Below, in pieces: positions 1 through 10,745 of a stretch of 50,000 bases of DNA. The DNA lies in the NCBI GenBank assembly GCA_963575745.1, contig CAUYUJ010022393.1, forward strand, positions 247,501 through 297,500, written 5' to 3'. The notes below the pieces were generated by a model, which was not told the origin of the DNA, did no database searches, and saw only the letters and a program-made list of their open reading frames with translations. Origin of the DNA: Prorocentrum cordatum (taxonomy: Eukaryota; Sar; Dinophyceae; Prorocentrales; Prorocentraceae). The position numbers were made by a program, and so were the translations under genes. Position 1 is the stretch's first letter. Every line of letters begins with the position of its first letter.

Positions 1-176
1 TAGTAGTAGTCGTAGTAGTGGTAGTAGTGTCTGTAGTCGTTGTAATCGTAGCTGTAGAAGTGGTAGTGGCAGTAGTCGTAGATGAAGTAGCAGTGGAAGT
101 ACCACTAGAGGTACTAGCACTGGTAGTAGTAGTAGAATTATTATTATTATTAGTAGTAGTAGTAGTAGTAGTAGTC

Positions 177-215
<39 letters not shown>

Positions 216-381
216 ATAGTAGTCGTAGTCGTAGTAGTTGCAGTAGTCGTGGAAGTAGTGGTCATACTTGTAGACAAAATCTTAGTAGTAGTAATATGAG
301 TAGCCGCAGTAGCAGGAGACGTAGGAGCAGTAGTAGTATCAGTAGTAGTAGTAGCTGGTAATCCAGTAGTGGTAGTAGTAA

Positions 382-415
<34 letters not shown>

Positions 416-484
416 AGTTGTTTTCGTAGTAGTAGTACGTCGAGTAGTAGTAGCAGCAACAGTAGTAGTAGTAGTAGTAGTAGC

Positions 485-531
<47 letters not shown>

Positions 532-628
532 TAGTGGTAGTAGTAGCTGTAGTAGTAGTATCAGTAGTCATAGGAGTAGTAGTCGTAGTGGTAGTGGTAG
601 TAGTAGTAGTAGTAGTAGTAGTAGTATC

Positions 629-661
<33 letters not shown>

Positions 662-759
662 CCTAGTTGTAGTCGTAGTAGTAGTAGTAGCAGTATTTGC
701 AGAGAAGTAGTAGTAGTAGCAGTAGTAGTCGTATGTGTAGTCGTATTAGTAGGGGTAGC

Positions 760-797
<38 letters not shown>

Positions 798-876
798 CAG
801 TAGTAGTAGTAGTATTAGTAGTAATAGTAGCAGTGGCAGTAGCAGTAGTACGAGTAGTGATAGTCATAGTAGTAGC

Positions 877-942
<66 letters not shown>

Positions 943-1063
943 GGGTGATAGTAGTGGTCTTCATAGTAGGAGTAAGTAGTTAGCAGTTGTTGGTAGTAGT
1001 AGTAGTAGTAGCAGTGAGTTAGTAGTAGTTGTATTAGTAGTAGTAGTTAGTCGTAGGAGTAGT

Positions 1064-1102
<39 letters not shown>

Positions 1103-1215
1103 CAGTAGTTAGTAGTCGTAGTATAGTAGTAGTTGTAGTAGTAGTTAGTAGTAGTAGTAGTAGTTGTAGTAGGAGTAGGAGTAGGAGTAGGAGTAGGAGT
1201 AGGAGTAGGAGTCAA
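1..1215. repeat. Degenerate TAG/GTA trinucleotide array
   Basis: Almost the whole stretch is (TAG)n with scattered changes to TCG, TGG and TAA. Both strands give only homopolymeric peptides (poly-V, poly-S, poly-L), so I call no gene here. Near 1165-1212 it changes to GGAGTA units before a short unique spacer. Confidence 0.95.
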
Positions 1216-1274
1216 GCTAGCCAGCTCGAGCGAGTCAAGCATGGCATGCCCAGTCCCACCCGCCCTCCCAAAAC

Positions 1275-1309
1275 ATAAGAAGGAGTAGTATTAGTATTAG
1301 TATGAGTAT

Positions 1310-1407
<98 letters not shown>

Positions 1408-1408
1408 C
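1275..1408. repeat. TAG trinucleotide array, near perfect
   Basis: This is the purest part of the triplet tract, about 100 bases of uninterrupted TAG repeats starting near 1310. It abuts a different repeat family at 1411. Confidence 0.95.
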
Positions 1409-1410
1409 TG

Positions 1411-2022
1411 TTCAGTCTTCAGGCTCTCTGGGCCGTCTTGGGGCTCTGTTGGGGGCCTCTTCGGCGGTCTTGGGGCGGTCTTGGGGGCGTCGTGGGCCGT
1501 CGTGGAGCGTCGAAGGTCGAAAACGCGAGACACCGAAAAACACATAAAAAACAATGGAAATCAAGGCTTTGGGCCACTTCGGGCTCTCTCGGAATGCTTC
1601 TCGGAGCTCTCTTGAGGCCTCTTGGAATCCTCTTGGGCTGTGTATTTGCCGTGTTGGGCTCATCTGAGGCCACGGTGGGGCCATCTGGGCCGTCTTGGAG
1701 CGCCTTGGCGCCTCCCGCTCGCGCTCTGTGGCTCAGCTTGGGCCTGTCCCGGGGCTCTCTTGGGCCATCCGGGGCTCCTCCTTGGCAATCTTCAAACTCC
1801 CTGGTGCCATCTCGGGGCTCTTTTGGGGGCCTCTTCGGCGGTCTTGGGGCGGTCTAGGGGGCGTCGTCGGCCGTCTTGGAGCGTCGGAAGGTCGAAAACG
1901 CGAGAACTCGAAAAATATTGAAAATCCATGATTTGAGCCTCTTTGGGCTCTCTCGGGATGTTTCGCTGAGCTCTCTTGAGGCCTCTTGGAGGCCTCTTGG
2001 GCTGTGTATTTGCGGTCTCGAA
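1411..2022 (+). repeat. GGCC/CTTGG-rich dispersed repeat, two tandem copies
   Basis: The tract is built of units such as GGCCGTCTTGG and GGCCTCTTGG. It contains two copies about 374 bp apart, anchored by TCGGCGGTCTTGGGG at 1461 and 1835. Each copy carries an A-rich island (near 1516 and 1894) that resembles the island near 32660 and 33590. The same family recurs, some copies inverted, at 3480-3590, 10540-10720, 27010-27130, 32.2-34.1 kb, 35.1-35.5 kb, 47.9-48.6 kb and 49.5-49.7 kb. The ORFs across it are poly-G/L/W shadows. Confidence 0.85.
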
Positions 2023-2051
2023 CTCGTCGTAGTAGTCGTCGTATTAGTATC

Positions 2052-2122
<71 letters not shown>

Positions 2123-2626
2123 CAGTAGTAGTAGTAGTAGTAGTTGTTAGTAGTGAGTAGTAGTACTAGTCGTATTCGTAGTATAGTAGTACTAGCTAGT
2201 AGTAGTAGTAGTAGTAGTTAGTATAGTAGTAGTAGTAGGGAGGTGGAGGAGGAGGAGTCGAGTAAGTAGTAGTAGTTAGTTGTTGTAGTAGTAGGAAGAG
2301 TTGTAGTAGTAGTTGTAAGTAGTAGTCGTAATAGTAGTAGTAGTAGTTAGTAGTAGTAGTAGTTTTGTAGTTATATAGTGTTAGTTAGTGTTGTTAGTTG
2401 TAAGTAGTAGTTAGTAGTAGTCTCGTAGTTCGTTAGTTATCGTAGTAGTAGTAGTAGAGTAGTAGTAGTGTAGTAGTAGTAGTAGATAGTAGCAGTAGTA
2501 GTAGTAGTAGTGTAGTTAGTAGTAGTAGTGTAGTAGTAGTACTATCGTTGTACTTACCAGTAATAGTAGTCGTGGTAGTAGTGTTAGTAGTAGTAGTAGT
2601 AGTAGTAGTAGTCAGTAGTTAGTTGT

Positions 2627-2672
<46 letters not shown>

Positions 2673-2700
2673 CGTGTCGTAGTAGTAGTAGTAGTTTGGT
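2023..2700. repeat. Degenerate TAG/GTA triplet array, second block
   Basis: TAG triplets continue with frequent TTAG insertions that break every frame. No coding potential is seen. Confidence 0.93.
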
Positions 2701-2727
2701 AGAAGTGTAGTTGTGTATGTTGTCGTG

Positions 2728-3195
2728 CTTCCCTTGCTCCTTAGCTAAGGGAGGCCCAACCTGCTCTCTTGCTCCCTTGCGCCTTCGACGCTCAGGGAAC
2801 AGCCCTGCTCCCTTGCTTCCTTTGCAGCCTTAGCTAAGGGACCAGCCCTGATCCCTTGGCACCCTTGGCTCCTAGGCAGCTAGCCTGGCATTCCGTCGCT
2901 TCTGCCTTCTTGCTCCTTTAGCTAAGGGAGCAACCCTGCTCTCTTGCTCCCTTGCTCCCTTAGCCGCTCAGGGAACAGCCCTGCTCCCTTGCTCCCTTGC
3001 GCCCTTAGCTAAGGGAGCAGCCCTGCTCCGTTGCTCCCTTGCTCCCTTAGACGCTAAGGGAGCAGCCCTGTTCCCTTGCTCCCTTGCTCCCTGAGCCGCT
3101 AAGGGAGCAGCACTGCTCCCTTGCTCCCTTGCTCCCTTAGCTCAGGGAGCAGCCCTGCTCCGTTGTCTCCTTGCTCCCTTAGCTCTCCCTTGCTT
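2728..3195. repeat. Palindromic CCCTTGCTCCCTTAGCTAAGGG array
   Basis: About eight degenerate units of 50-60 bp contain stretches close to GCTCCCTTAGCTAAGGGAGC, which is its own reverse complement. Units differ at the palindrome centre (AGCTAA, GACGCTAA, GCCGCTAA, GCTCAG). A related array in the opposite orientation lies at 3592-3800. Confidence 0.85.
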
Positions 3196-3590
3196 GGGAG
3201 GGCATAGGTGTAATGTCGTTAGGGAGTATGGGCAAGGGCGCAAGAGTGCAACGGTGCAAGGGTGCAAGGCCCCTGCCTCCCCTCTTCCCCGTCCCCCCCT
3301 CCCTCCCCTTGAGCCCTCCCCCCCTCTCCCTGTCCTCCCCTCCCCTCCCTCCTCCGCCTCCCCCGTGCCCTCCTCCCCCTCTCCCCTGCCCCCCCCTCCG
3401 CTCCTCCGCGGCCGCCCAAGAGGGAAGTATTGATTTTCTAATAAATACCGCCCTTCCGGGGGGCGCCGAAGGAGCGCCCCAAGACGGCCGAGGATAGCTC
3501 CAAGACGGCCCGGGGACTCAAGAGGGCCTCAAGATGGTTCTAAAGGCCCTCCAGGAAGCTTCCGAGGGGCCCAAGAGGGGCTGCAAGGGA
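3196..3590. repeat. C-rich spacer plus inverted GGCC/CTTGG fragment
   Basis: A pyrimidine-rich block (3280-3410) is followed by CCAAGACGGCC-type sequence (3470-3590). That part matches, in reverse orientation, the block at 10540-10720, including the ATAGCTCCAAGACGGCC segment. No gene is seen. Confidence 0.7.
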
Positions 3591-3591
3591 G

Positions 3592-3880
3592 AAGGGGGGG
3601 GGGCAAGGGAGCAAGGGAGCAGGGCTAGCTGAGGGAGCAAGGGAGCAAGGGAGCAGGGCTGCTCCCTCAGCTAAGGGAGCAGGGCTAGCTAAGGGAACAA
3701 GGGAGCAAGGGAGCAAGTGAGCAGGGTAGCCCCCATAGCGGTTAAGGGAGCAAGGGAGCAAGGGAGCAACGGAGCAGGGCTGCTCCCTTAGCGGCAAGGG
3801 CGCAAGGTTAAGAGGGTAAGAGGGTACGAGGGTGCAAAGCTGCAAGTTCGCAAGGGCGCAAGGGCGCCAGTGCACTACAC
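3592..3880. repeat. AAGGGAGCAAGGGAGCAGGGCT array
   Basis: This is the inverse-orientation counterpart of the 2728-3195 array, built of AAGGGAGCA units around partial AGCTAAGGGAGCAGGGCTAGCT palindromes. It grades into GGGCGCAAGGGCGCAAGG. Confidence 0.85.
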
Positions 3881-4580
3881 ATATTGTCCTTTCCAAAAAA
3901 CAGAATAGGATCTACCCCCCCGGCGTTATCGCTACCCCTTTCGGGTATGTAAACCATATAGGATTATGACCACATGCATATCCTAAATATGAAATCGCAA
4001 TGTCCCAGGCCAACCAGTATCCCCCCCCCCCCCTTGCAAAACATTACCCTGCGACGTACCCAACCCATGTGCATCAAGTGGCAAGAGGAGTAGGCCAACA
4101 TTAGCAGGAACAACGACAATGTAGACACGGTGATTTGTTGCGCAATCTACATGGGGCGCGCATGCGTTGCACGACTCACAGGACGACGATCGAAAGAACG
4201 AGGATCGAGGCCCCACGCTCGAAGAAGAACGGGGACGGGAACGAGGGGCAGGAGGAGGATGGAATGGGGGGGCGAAAGGCCATCGCGGCAGCAGCAGCAT
4301 GCATGGAGCAGGTGAAGCGGGGAATAGGACGACAATGAAGGTGGCGGGAGGAGGCAGAAAAGCGCCGCGTTTTCAGGTACACGCTAAACACTGAGCGCTG
4401 CCTGCGCCATGTCGTCGCAGCGTTCCACAGGCTCAAACCTGCTTATAGTAAGCGCAAGAAGCGAGCGATACTTAGCTCGCCCGCTAGCTTCTCCGCCTCA
4501 TCCCTGCACATTTAGTGCGGGAGCTGAACGTTCGCAGGCGCGCCGCCAGGTCTGCGGGCGGCCCGCGGGAAATGACACAT
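3881..4580. other. Unique spacer, no gene recognised
   Basis: Mixed-composition sequence. Short overlapping ORFs occur on both strands, none with a recognisable domain, and I see no strong splice or promoter signal. Confidence 0.6.
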
Positions 4581-5868
4581 TTTCACAGATCGCAGCCCTC
4601 CAGGGATGGCGAAGTCTAATCTGGATCCCCGTATGACGTCACTCCGCTGGCCACCCCAGCACCCCTCGAAAGTGGCGACAGGTTCGCAGATCGCAGCCCC
4701 TCAGAGATGGCGAGGTTTAATCTGAGTCCCCGTGGGGCGTCACTCCGCTGGCCCCCCCAGCAGCCCTCGAAAGTGGCGACAGTCTCACAGATCGCAGCCC
4801 CCCAGGGATGGCGAGGTCTATTCTGAGTCCCCGTAGGGCGTCGCTGCGCTGGCCACCCCAGCAGCCCTCGAAAGTGGCGACAGTCTCACAGATCGCAGCC
4901 CCCCCACGGATGGCGAGGTCTAATCTGAGTCCCCGTAGGGCGTCACTGCGCTGACCCCCCCAGCAGCCCTCGAAAGTGGCGACAGTTTCACAGATCGCAG
5001 CCCCCCAGGGATGGCGAGGTCTAATCTGAGTCCCCGTAGGGCGTCACTCCGCTGGCCACCCCAGCAGTCCTCGAAAGTGGCAACAGTTTCACAGATCGCA
5101 GCCCCCCAGGGATGGCGAGGTCTAATCTGAGTCCCCGTGGGGCGTCACTCCGCTGCCCACCCCAGCAGCCCTCGAAAGTGACAACAGTCTGCCAGATCGC
5201 AGCCCCCCAGGGATGGCGAGGTCTAATATGAGTCCCCGTGGGGCGTCACTCCGCTGGCCCCCCCAGCAGCCCTCGAAAGTGGCGACAGTTTGCAGTTATG
5301 CAGCCCCACAGAGATGGGGAGGTTTAATCTGAGTCCACGTGGGGCGTCTCTCCGATGGCCCAACCAGCAGCCTCGAAAAGTGGCGGACAGTTTCTCAGGA
5401 ATCGCAGCCCACCAGGGATGGCGAGGTCTAATCTGAGTTCACGTAATTTAGGCAGGATAATGAGGGCGTCACCTCCGCTGGCCACCCAGCAGCCCTCGAA
5501 TGTGGCGGTCAGTTTTTTTTTTTCAACCCCACCCAAAGATCGCAGCCCCCCAGGGATGGCGAGGTCCAATCTGAGTCCCCGTAGGGCGTCACTGCGCTGG
5601 CCACCCCAGCAGCCCTCGAAAGTGGCGACAGTCTCACAGATCGCAGCCCCCCCACGGATGGCGAGGTCTAATATGAGTCCCCGTGGGGCGTCACTGCGCT
5701 GGCCACCCCAGCAGCCCTCGAAAGTGGCGACAGTTTCACAGATCGCAGCCCCCCAGGGATGGCGAGGTCTAGTATGAGTCCCCGTGGGGCGTCATTTCGC
5801 TGGCCACCCCAGCAGCCCTCGAAAGTGGCGACAGTTTCACAGATCGCAGCGCCCCAGAGATGGCGAGG
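4581..5868. repeat. 101-bp satellite, about 13 tandem copies
   Basis: The anchor TCGCAGCCCC recurs near 4590, 4691, 4792, 4893, 4995, 5096, 5197, 5297, 5402, 5540, 5641, 5743 and 5844, a period of 101-102 bp. One unit is enlarged to about 138 bp by a T-rich insertion near 5512-5524. Other constant blocks are GGGATGGCGAGGTCTAAT, GAGTCCCCGT and CAGCAGCCCTCGAAAGTGGC. The period is not a multiple of three, so ORFs through it are incidental. Confidence 0.95.
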
Positions 5869-5869
5869 T

Positions 5870-6080
5870 AGAGATAGGTAAAAAGCAAGCGGGGAGAGGA
5901 GGAGCGAAGAGAGGAGGATGAGGAGGTAAGAGCAAGAGAAGAGACGAAGAGGGGAGAGAGGAGGCGGGAGGAGGAGGAAGGTGGAGACCACACCACAGTG
6001 CTTTATTCAAAACGAGTACCCAACACAGGAGGGTTGTGGGGAAAACAATGCGGTGACATTTGTTCTAACATAACATTTTT
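5870..6080. other. GA-rich spacer
   Basis: Purine-rich sequence (GAGGAGCGAAGAGAGG-like) ends near 5985, followed by a short unique segment. No gene is seen. Confidence 0.6.
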
Positions 6081-6085
6081 TTTTC

Positions 6086-6495
6086 GCGAATCCTTTGCAA
6101 CAAATGGGACGAAGTGCGCACGCGCGCGTCGTCGCGCGCGCATGCCGAAATCCTACAAAAACCTGCGGTGTCGGAAGCATTTCGCAATCGAGTTCCCAGT
6201 TTCCGCGCGAGCTCTTGCGAAATCTTAAGATAACCATCGGTTTTTCAAGATTTTCACAAAATGCTACCCAACGGGCTTCGCGCGCGCGCATGTCGAAATC
6301 TGTCGAACGCCCTTGCGCGTGTGCCGTCGCGAGAATCCTTTGCAACAAATGTGACGAAGTGCAGACGCGCGCCTCGTCGCGGGCGTACGCCGAAAACCTT
6401 CAAAACCCATCGGTTTCGGAAGGATTTCAAAATCGTGTTACCAAAAAACCTACAAAAACCAAAGGTTTCGCAACACGGATTTTCAACAAAAGCGT
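6086..6495. repeat. Dispersed repeat with GAATCCTTTGCAACAAAT core
   Basis: The core GAATCCTTTGCAACAAAT followed by a CG-dinucleotide-rich segment occurs at 6088 and 6334, about 245 bp apart, with half-unit similarity near 6270. A closely matching ~60-bp copy lies at 46941. It ends in CGCGCGCTCTTGC, which leads into the GTC array. The ORFs reading through it are repeat-derived. Confidence 0.8.
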
Positions 6496-6499
6496 GCGC

Positions 6500-7055
6500 G
6501 CGCGCTCTTGCGTCGTCGTCGTCGTCGTCATCGTCGTCGTCGTCGTCGTCGCTGTCTTCCCTCCTCCCGCGTCGTCGTCGTCGTCGTCGTCGCCTACGTC
6601 GTCCTCTGTCTTTCCTCGTGTTCGTCGTCGTCGGCCTCTTTGCGTCGTGGTCGTTTCCGTCGTCGTTGTCGCCGTGGTCGTCCTTCCTCCTCCTCCTCCC
6701 TCGTCGTCGTCGTCGTCCGTCGTCGGCGTCTCGTCGTCGCCCCTCCTATTTAGTCGCCGTCGTCGTCGTCGTCGTCGTTGTCGTCGTCGTCTTCCCTCCT
6801 CCCACGTCGTTGTCGTCGTCGGCATCGCCGTCATTCCTCCTTTTTCGTCGTTCGCGTCGTCGCCGTCCTTCCTCCTCCCTCGTCGTTGTCGTCGTTGTCG
6901 CCGTCGTCGTCCTTCCTCCCCCCTCGTCGTCGTCTTCGTTGGCGTCGTCGTCGTCGTCTTCGTCGTCGTCGGCGTCGGCGTCGTTGTCGTCGCCGAAGTC
7001 GTCGGAGACGTCGTCGGTGTCGTCGTCGTTGTCGTCGGTGTCGTCGTAGTCGGTC
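6500..7055. repeat. GTC/GTT trinucleotide array
   Basis: Degenerate (GTC)n with CCTCCTCCC interruptions. All frames are open only because of composition. Confidence 0.93.
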
Positions 7056-7635
7056 TTAAGAGGTTTTGCAAACCAAATTGCGGGTGGGCGGGTGGGATGT
7101 TTGCGCGAGCAGTGGAGATGACGACTTCAAGTTCAGCAGAGTGGGTTGCACTACTTAAATCGCACCCGGTAAATCGCACCACACTTTTAGCACCACCTAG
7201 CTTGCACGACATAGCTTACCCCGCATAGATGAAGCCATTACCACCTACCACAAATACCGCACTACCGCTTACACCACCTATCCCACCCAAGTTATACTGC
7301 GCCGCACAGAAAGCACCGCATATCTTACACGACGTGGCTTGCACTACGTACAGCGCCCCGCCCCCGAGAGTTCCAGGATGGAGTCCGGCAGCGACTGCGG
7401 AGGACGCAGGAGCAGGATGAGGATGAGGAGGCAGAGGAGGAGGAGGAGGAGGAGGAGGAGGAGGAGGAGGAGGAGGAGGAGGACGACGAGGAGGAGGAGG
7501 AGGAGGGATGAGGAGTGAGGGAGGGAGGGGGGAGGAGTGAGGAAGAATAGCGGGGACCAGGAGTGAATGGGACGATGCATGATGAGGGGGGAACACAGGA
7601 CCGACGAGGAGTCCTGTCATCACCGAGCCCGCCAG
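7056..7635. other. Spacer with CAC-rich and GGA-rich tracts
   Basis: 7140-7300 is rich in TACCACC/CGCACC motifs and 7392-7520 is a (GGA)n tract. No recognisable coding sequence is seen before the spliced-leader-like site. Confidence 0.6.
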
Positions 7636-7638
7636 CAC

Positions 7639-7659
7639 CCCTAGCCATGTTGGCTCAAC
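7639..7659 (+). other. Spliced-leader relic (DinoSL-like)
   Basis: The 21 bases match the published dinoflagellate spliced-leader sequence at 18 positions, with mismatches at 7641, 7649 and 7659. They include an exact TAGCCAT and an exact TTGGCTCAA. The site ends two bases before the ATG at 7662. Such relics are known where a trans-spliced mRNA was reverse-transcribed and reinserted. The match is seen directly; retroposition is inferred. Confidence 0.7.
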
Positions 7660-7661
7660 CC

Positions 7662-7964
7662 ATGGCGGATCGCAGCCGGAGCCCCCCCCCCGCCGTGTGG
7701 GACCCCTACCTCCCTGAGGGGGGCCAGCTCGACCGCGGGGTCTCGTGGGATCCGTGCTTCGCTGGAGAGCCAGCGGAGGCCGCCCTTCGGCCGTCCCCAC
7801 GGCGGTGGCGCCGCCCATCTGTCCATGCGCCGTGGGCCGCGGAGGTCGCCGCGCAGGCGTCGATATCAGGCGCGGGCCAGCGGAGAGCCACGGTCACCGG
7901 CACGCGGCAATGTGAGCTTTGATTGTTTTTTAGATTCTTTTTTTTTTTTTGTTTTTTCTTTTTT

Positions 7965-8023
<59 letters not shown>

Positions 8024-8104
8024 TATCCTATTATTCTTTTCTTTTTTTTTTTTTTAATATTTTTTCGTTTTTTTTTTTTTTCTACACCCACACCCCTTTT
8101 CCCC

Positions 8105-8193
<89 letters not shown>

Positions 8194-10086
8194 TTTTTTT
8201 TTTCTGTAGCCACAGCGCGGGCACCCCGGTCGTCCACAGCCACGGCGCTCGTCCACAGCTTTGCCGTTCCGGCTCTGCGGGGCCGAGGTTCCGCCGCTGA
8301 TCCTGCGAGTGCGCCGCAGGCCAGCGGCCCGCCGTGCAATCCCCAGCAGACCGCCGTGCGGCTGGAAGACGCCGCCGCGCGGGTGGCTGCAGGGAGAACC
8401 GCCGAAGTTCTGCAGGATTTGATGCAGCGCTCGCTCCTCTGCCTTGAAGCGGTCGGTAAAATTGCGCCGCCTTCCCAGGAGCTGGCCGCTGGCGTTTCTG
8501 CGCGGCTTCACGGCGAGGATGTCTTCGTCCTCGCGGTGTACTCGAGATGGCGCGCCCCGCGCGCAGACGTCGTGCCTCCGCGCAGGGGCGGAGATGGCTG
8601 GGTCGCGCGCTTGCGCGACGCGCGGACGGTGGACGCGCGATCCTTGACGGAGGTGCGCACTTCCTTTGCGCCCAGCCCAGACGAGACCGGCAGGGGCGCA
8701 AGCGTCCATTTCCAGCGGCGCGCCCCTTTAGAGGCCCAGGGCGCAACTTCGAGCAGTGAGTTTGCCCCCGCGCGCGGCCTGGCGAATCGGCGGGCCGCGC
8801 GCGTTGCGGCGCCGCGGGGCCCTGCAGGGACGACGCAGCTTTGCGGCGGCGCGGCCGAAATCCAGCCTCGGGCTTTGCGGGGCCACGCGGCCGCCAGCGC
8901 CGCCACGGGCAAACCGCGCGGCGCCCAACCAAGAACCGATCGCATTGTGCAAGTCCGCGATATCCTCGACGCCCCCTTCCCGTTGCCGTTTGACGCGCGC
9001 CCTTGGCGCTGTTTTCGGGGCGTATGCGGGCGAACGTTTCCCGTCGAAGACGAGGATATGCGCCGCGAGTTCCCCGGCGCCCTCGCCCGCCCGCCGCCCC
9101 GGAGCGCGCCGATCTACATGGCAGCGGAATTTGCGATGTTCGCCGCCCAGAATTTCTACGACGAGCTGAACACTCGCGCTGTCCATCGCAGGATCCCCAG
9201 TCTGTACGCTGCCAACGCTGCATATTTGCAGCTCGGCTCTGGCGCGGTTGCCGCTGCGGCGGCGGCGCCGCCAGCTGGCGCTGCGCGTTCGATGCTGAAG
9301 GTGGCGCTCGGCAATTTCCCGGAAAAGGCTGCGGCTCGTGCACGGCGCCTCCAGCGCCTGTGCAATGGCCCGCCGACCTTCCGACCACATGCCCCGCGAG
9401 ACCCCCGGGGGGGCGGGGCGGGGCGGGGGGGTGGGGGGCAGGGCGGGGGGCAACGTATCGCTCGCCAACGGGCCAGAAGATCAGGTCAGGTGGCCCGAGG
9501 CGACGGGAATTTCAAGCTGGCGAAGCGAGTGCGCCTTCCTGTCTGGGGCAGGCGCTTCCACCTGCGGCCGGACTCTCCGAGGGCGATTGGGGCGGCGTGC
9601 GCCGGGGCAAGCGGGGGCGGCGCCGACGCCGCGCCCGCGGCGCGAGGAGGCGAGACGGAGACTGGGACTGCCCAAGCTGCGGGGAGACGGTGTTCAACAC
9701 CAAGGACCGCTGCTTCAACTGCGGGCAGGCACGACCCGAGGACTCACCCGGCGCGGGCGGGGGCGGGCAGAGGGGAAGCCGCCCGCCAGCCCAAGGCACC
9801 GCCGGGCCAGCCCCAGCGGCGGGATGACGCGGGGCAAGCGTCGCTGCCGATGCCAGGAGAGCGCCGCAGGGCTCGCCGCGAGGTGGGCGACAAGGTGCAC
9901 TACTGGAGCGAGAAGTATGGGAAATTAATCGTCGCTAAGGTGGCGGCGCTGCCGGCCGCGAGAGCCCTGGGACTTAACATCAAGCGGCGGGTCCCCGAGG
10001 GGCAGGTTCAGGACGTCGACGTGGCGAGGCTCCGGGCGGAGTTCGACCGGGTCGCAAACGACGGTCCTGCTCCCTCCCAGCCATGA
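7662..10086 (+). CDS. RanBP2-type zinc-finger protein, spliced
   Basis: Exon 1 (7662-7911) starts MADRSRSP and ends at a GTGAGC donor. The 298-base intron ends in T10-CTGTAG. Splicing joins exon 1 to the exon-2 frame that stays open to TGA 10084-10086. A zf-RanBP finger at 9657-9737 (W-x-C-x2-C ... C-x2-C) may bind RNA or protein partners. Near 9890-9925 a V-x-Y-W-S-x-x-Y block resembles SH3/Tudor-like segments, which is inference. The finger lies in another frame than the sequence on either side: the switches fall in G-rich tracts near 9405-9600 and 9755-9800, so frameshifts, sequence errors or tiny introns are possible. The region 8950-9380 reads as ordinary protein with no family I recognise. 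A spliced-leader relic precedes the start. The cellular role is unknown. Confidence 0.6.
7912..8209 (+). other. Intron with long poly-C and poly-T runs
   Basis: GT donor at 7912 (AAT|GTGAGC) and AG acceptor at 8208-8209 after a ten-base T run. Inside are uninterrupted C runs at 7966-8023 (58) and 8106-8193 (88), separated by a T-rich segment. The join preserves the reading frame into exon 2. Run lengths could be assembly-dependent. Confidence 0.6.
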
Positions 10087-10540
10087 GCGGCCCGGCACCA
10101 GGCGGCCGACGCCGAGGGGCGCGCGGCGCGCGTCCCCGTGGCCGATGCTGAGAAGCTGGCGGTGGCCGCCAGCTCCCCGGCATCCCAGGGCAGCTCGGGG
10201 GCGCGCGAGAACCTGCCCGTCGACCGTGGCGAGGCGCCCAGGCGTGGCCGGGCAGGAGGCTCCGACGGGCTGGACTCGCCTGGGCGTCGCTAGACTCGGG
10301 CCCCGCGGGAGATCGCCAGTGAAAACGAAGAGGGGGCGGTAGGAGGAGGAGAGGAGGAGCGGGAGGAGGAGGAGGAGGAGGAGGAGGAGCAGAAGGAGAA
10401 GGAGGAGAAGGAGGCGCGCGGCCGAGGAGAGAGAAAGAGAGGGTGAGGAGCGCTCACAGGTTGTCCGCCTGCGCGCATTGAGGCAGCTTCGTCTGCCCCT
10501 CCTTTCCCCCTGGCCCCCCCTTGCGCCCTTGCTCCCTTGC
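10087..10540. other. GC-rich spacer with GGA tract
   Basis: Sequence after the zinc-finger gene's stop. A (GAG/GGA)n tract lies at 10340-10440. No gene is recognised. Confidence 0.6.
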
Positions 10541-10745
10541 CCCCCCCCTTGCTCCCTGGCAGCCCCTCTCGGGCCCCTCCGAGGCTTTCTGGAGGGCCTC
10601 TGGGGCCATCTTGGGGCCCCCTGAGTCCTCGGGCCGTCTTGGAGCTATCCTCGGCCGTCTTGGGGCGCCCATTCGGCGCCCCCTGGATGGGGCGGCATTC
10701 GTTGGGGAATAAGCGCCCGCCCCCTGGGCGGCCGCGCAGGAGCGG
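10540..10745 (+). repeat. GGCC/CTTGG family, inverted partner of 3480-3590
   Basis: Contains GGGCCGTCTTGGAGCTAT and neighbouring motifs that read as the reverse complement of the 3480-3590 block. It ends at a G-rich run. Confidence 0.75.

Noticed and set aside
5355-5777. 140-residue ORF through the 101-bp satellite
   Set aside because: The satellite period is not a codon multiple, and the ORF exists only because an enlarged unit shifts the frame.
8023-9468. Large minus-strand ORFs (228-444 residues)
   Set aside because: They are the antisense of the zinc-finger gene and its poly-C intron; the plus strand has splice signals and a domain.
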